From NCBI GenBank assembly GCA_910575105.1, contig CAJTDK010000020.1, forward strand, positions 1 through 61,693: DNA of 61,693 nt. Direction: 5' to 3'. This document shows positions 60,721-61,693 of the stretch, piece by piece; within the stretch, counting starts at the first letter, position 1; every line of letters begins with the position of its first letter. Source of the stretch: Lachnospiraceae bacterium (GTDB lineage Bacteria > Bacillota > Clostridia > Lachnospirales > Lachnospiraceae). The position numbers and the translations under genes were made by a program. Under the pieces are notes generated by a model, which worked only from the letters and a program-made list of their open reading frames with translations, had not been told where the DNA came from and did no database searches.

Positions 60721-60906
60721 TACGACAACATCCTGCGGCTGGTAAAGGATCCGGAGATCTGCGAGCCGATCAAGTTCTTAAGGGCGCGTGAGATCGTGCA
60801 CTATCAGAGATTTGGTGAATCTTTAAGGATCGTCCAGGATCACTTAGACAGCAAGAATTTCTATGCCATCAATCCGGAATTCGATCTGAATCCGAACTGC
60901 AAATAA
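60702..60906 (+). CDS. cotJC: cotJC 3' part (interrupted gene)
   Basis: 68 codons completing CotJC: QKARTTYDNILRLVKDPE, then LRAREIVHYQRFGESL with Glu166 and His169 (metal ligands in reconstituted numbering), and YAINPEFDLNPNC plus Lys before TAA. It has no start or ribosome binding site of its own. Fused after codon 135 of the 5' part, the reading frame continues without any stop, and codon 136 becomes GAG (Glu136, a further metal ligand) rather than GAT. No mutation is visible in it. Confidence 0.92.
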
Positions 60907-60959
60907 GCGGGCGCAGACCAACCTGTCCAGAATCTGCCTGAAGCACCTGCAGTCAAATA

Positions 60960-60986
60960 CAGGCCGGAGCACAACGCCCCGGCCTG
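60960..60986. terminator. Hairpin downstream of cotJC 3' part
   Basis: CAGGCCGG/CCGGCCTG forms an 8-bp stem with an 11-nt loop. Only short T stretches follow (TATTTG on the minus strand), so it may serve both converging genes weakly. Confidence 0.5.
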
Positions 60987-60997
60987 CACAGTTAAAG

Positions 60998-61489
60998 CTA
61001 TCCCCTAAAGAAAACCATATACGCGATCACTGCAGCTACGACCACGATCGCAATTCCGAGTATGATGATCGGTGCCTTGGACACTCTTTCCTCATCATCG
61101 TAATAATCATCGTCATCATAGTAGTCGTCATCCTCATAGTCTCTCTGACGCTTTTTCGTACTTACCTTATCCTTCGTCTTTTTCTTTCTGCTCTTCCCGT
61201 CGCCTACCGCAAGCATCTCGTCATAAGCTCTGCGCATCTCATCCTCACGTTTATCACGGACCTTTTTCGGGGGAACATTGGAATACCTCGGCTCCTCCTC
61301 TTCTTCATGAACCTTTGCTTTTTTTGCTTTCATCTTCTGCTTCGGCGCACTGCTCTTAGAAGCCTTTTCCTCCTGCTTCGGCGCACTGCCCTGGGGAGCC
61401 TTGTATTTCTTCTTACAGTTATAACATAATAGATAATTCGGATCTTTCTTTCCCGGCCGTAACTGTTCACCACATATCGGACACTTCAT
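60998..61489 (-). CDS. Zinc-ribbon protein with C-terminal membrane anchor
   Basis: A 163-residue protein. A zinc ribbon with two CxxC pairs (MKCPICGEQL and LLCYNCKKKY) starts it, followed by a long Lys/Glu/Ala-rich linker, a Tyr/Asp-rich stretch (YEDDDYYDDDDYYDDEE) and one C-terminal membrane helix (about 142-160). The topology suggests a tail-anchored cytoplasmic protein. The function is unknown. It is outside the cotJC element and converges with cotJC. Confidence 0.8.
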   Translation of the reverse strand: MKCPICGEQLRPGKKDPNYLLCYNCKKKYKAPQGSAPKQEEKASKSSAPKQKMKAKKAKVHEEEEEPRYSNVPPKKVRDKREDEMRRAYDEMLAVGDGKSRKKKTKDKVSTKKRQRDYEDDDYYDDDDYYDDEERVSKAPIIILGIAIVVVAAVIAYMVFFRG

Positions 61490-61527
61490 TTGTACTTCCT
61501 GCCTCCTCGCCTCGTAATCTGTTATAG

Positions 61528-61556
61528 ATTATACTACAAGAATATGAAAATAGCAA
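61528..61556 (-). promoter_or_regulatory. Promoter of the zinc-ribbon gene
   Basis: TTGCTA and TATAAT with a 17-bp spacer on the minus strand, 40 bp upstream of the start. Confidence 0.65.
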
Positions 61557-61643
61557 ACATTTGTCTGATTTTATCTGTTCTTTCGTAACAGTTCAGCCTT
61601 GCGACTGGCAAAAGAGAGAAATTGAAAAAGTTTTTTCTTCTGA

Positions 61644-61652
61644 TTATCCACA
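61644..61652 (+). promoter_or_regulatory. Single DnaA-box sequence
   Basis: TTATCCACA, the exact DnaA-box consensus, near the window edge in AT-rich sequence. One box alone does not make an origin; more would have to lie beyond the window. Confidence 0.3.
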
Positions 61653-61693
61653 TGGAAACACGTAATTTTACGAATTTAATTGCTTTGTGATTA

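Noticed and set aside
61644-61652. Replication origin at the right edge
   Set aside because: Only one DnaA box is visible; no clustered boxes, unwinding region or dnaA/dnaN genes in the window.

Overview
The window is chromosomal DNA of a spore-forming Clostridia member, most likely Lachnospiraceae. This is judged from HemZ, the SCIFF peptide with its radical-SAM maturase, a TIGR04086 membrane protein, SpoVT, the spoIIGA-sigE-sigG block, a CotJ spore-coat operon and a fused SecDF. Almost every housekeeping gene lies on the minus strand.

Layout. 1-970 holds debris: a frameshifted hypothetical gene and the 5' end of a group IIC intron sitting directly behind the hemZ terminator. 990-16450 (minus) carries hemZ, an MBL hydrolase, rel, apt, recJ, secDF, scfB, scfA, a TIGR04086 protein, spoVT and a moxR/DUF58/membrane-protein operon. 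16612-22830 carries yqeY, a lipoprotein foldase, mfd, pth and a small FMN-binding-like protein. 23147-28340 carries a HAD phosphatase, sigG, a beta-CASP protein, sigE and spoIIGA. 28344-40026 is a division and cell-wall (dcw) cluster reading mraZ, rsmH, ftsL, two class B PBPs, mraY, murD, ftsW, ftsQ, ftsZ. It starts at a promoter followed by AAGTGG boxes at exact 10-bp spacing. 40090-42840 carries a small membrane protein, degV and a second SEDS gene.

The main discovery is at 45546-60906. The spore-coat manganese-catalase-like gene cotJC is split. Its 5' part ends at 45953 and its 3' part resumes at 60702. Joining them at a shared GA dinucleotide gives an uninterrupted 203-codon CotJC and restores two metal-ligand residues. 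The 14,748 bp in between carry a large serine recombinase next to the left junction. The circle junction predicted from the two ends is a symmetric site (12-bp arms, 4-bp gaps, 7-bp inverted repeats, central GA), as expected of a serine-integrase attP. This looks like a skin-type intervening element whose excision would rebuild a sporulation gene. A 45-codon gene overlapping the recombinase start is a candidate directionality factor, and a second copy sits next to a dead recombinase at 55.3 kb. The rest of the element is cargo and decay: a MATE-cytidylate-kinase-like fusion, a Fur/P1B-ATPase metal operon, MarR and AraC regulators, and remnants of transposon, LysR, flavodoxin and hydrolase genes.

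Two small mobile families occur in and around the element. One is a 146-bp repeat with about 20-bp terminal inverted repeats and 8-9-bp target duplications (copies at 23.8, 42.9, 53.9 and, partial, 55.5 kb). The other is a roughly 155-160-bp TA-flanked hairpin element (40.5 and 54.0 kb, fragment at 53.3 kb). One copy of the first is split by a dead IS4-family element, and another by a copy of the second.
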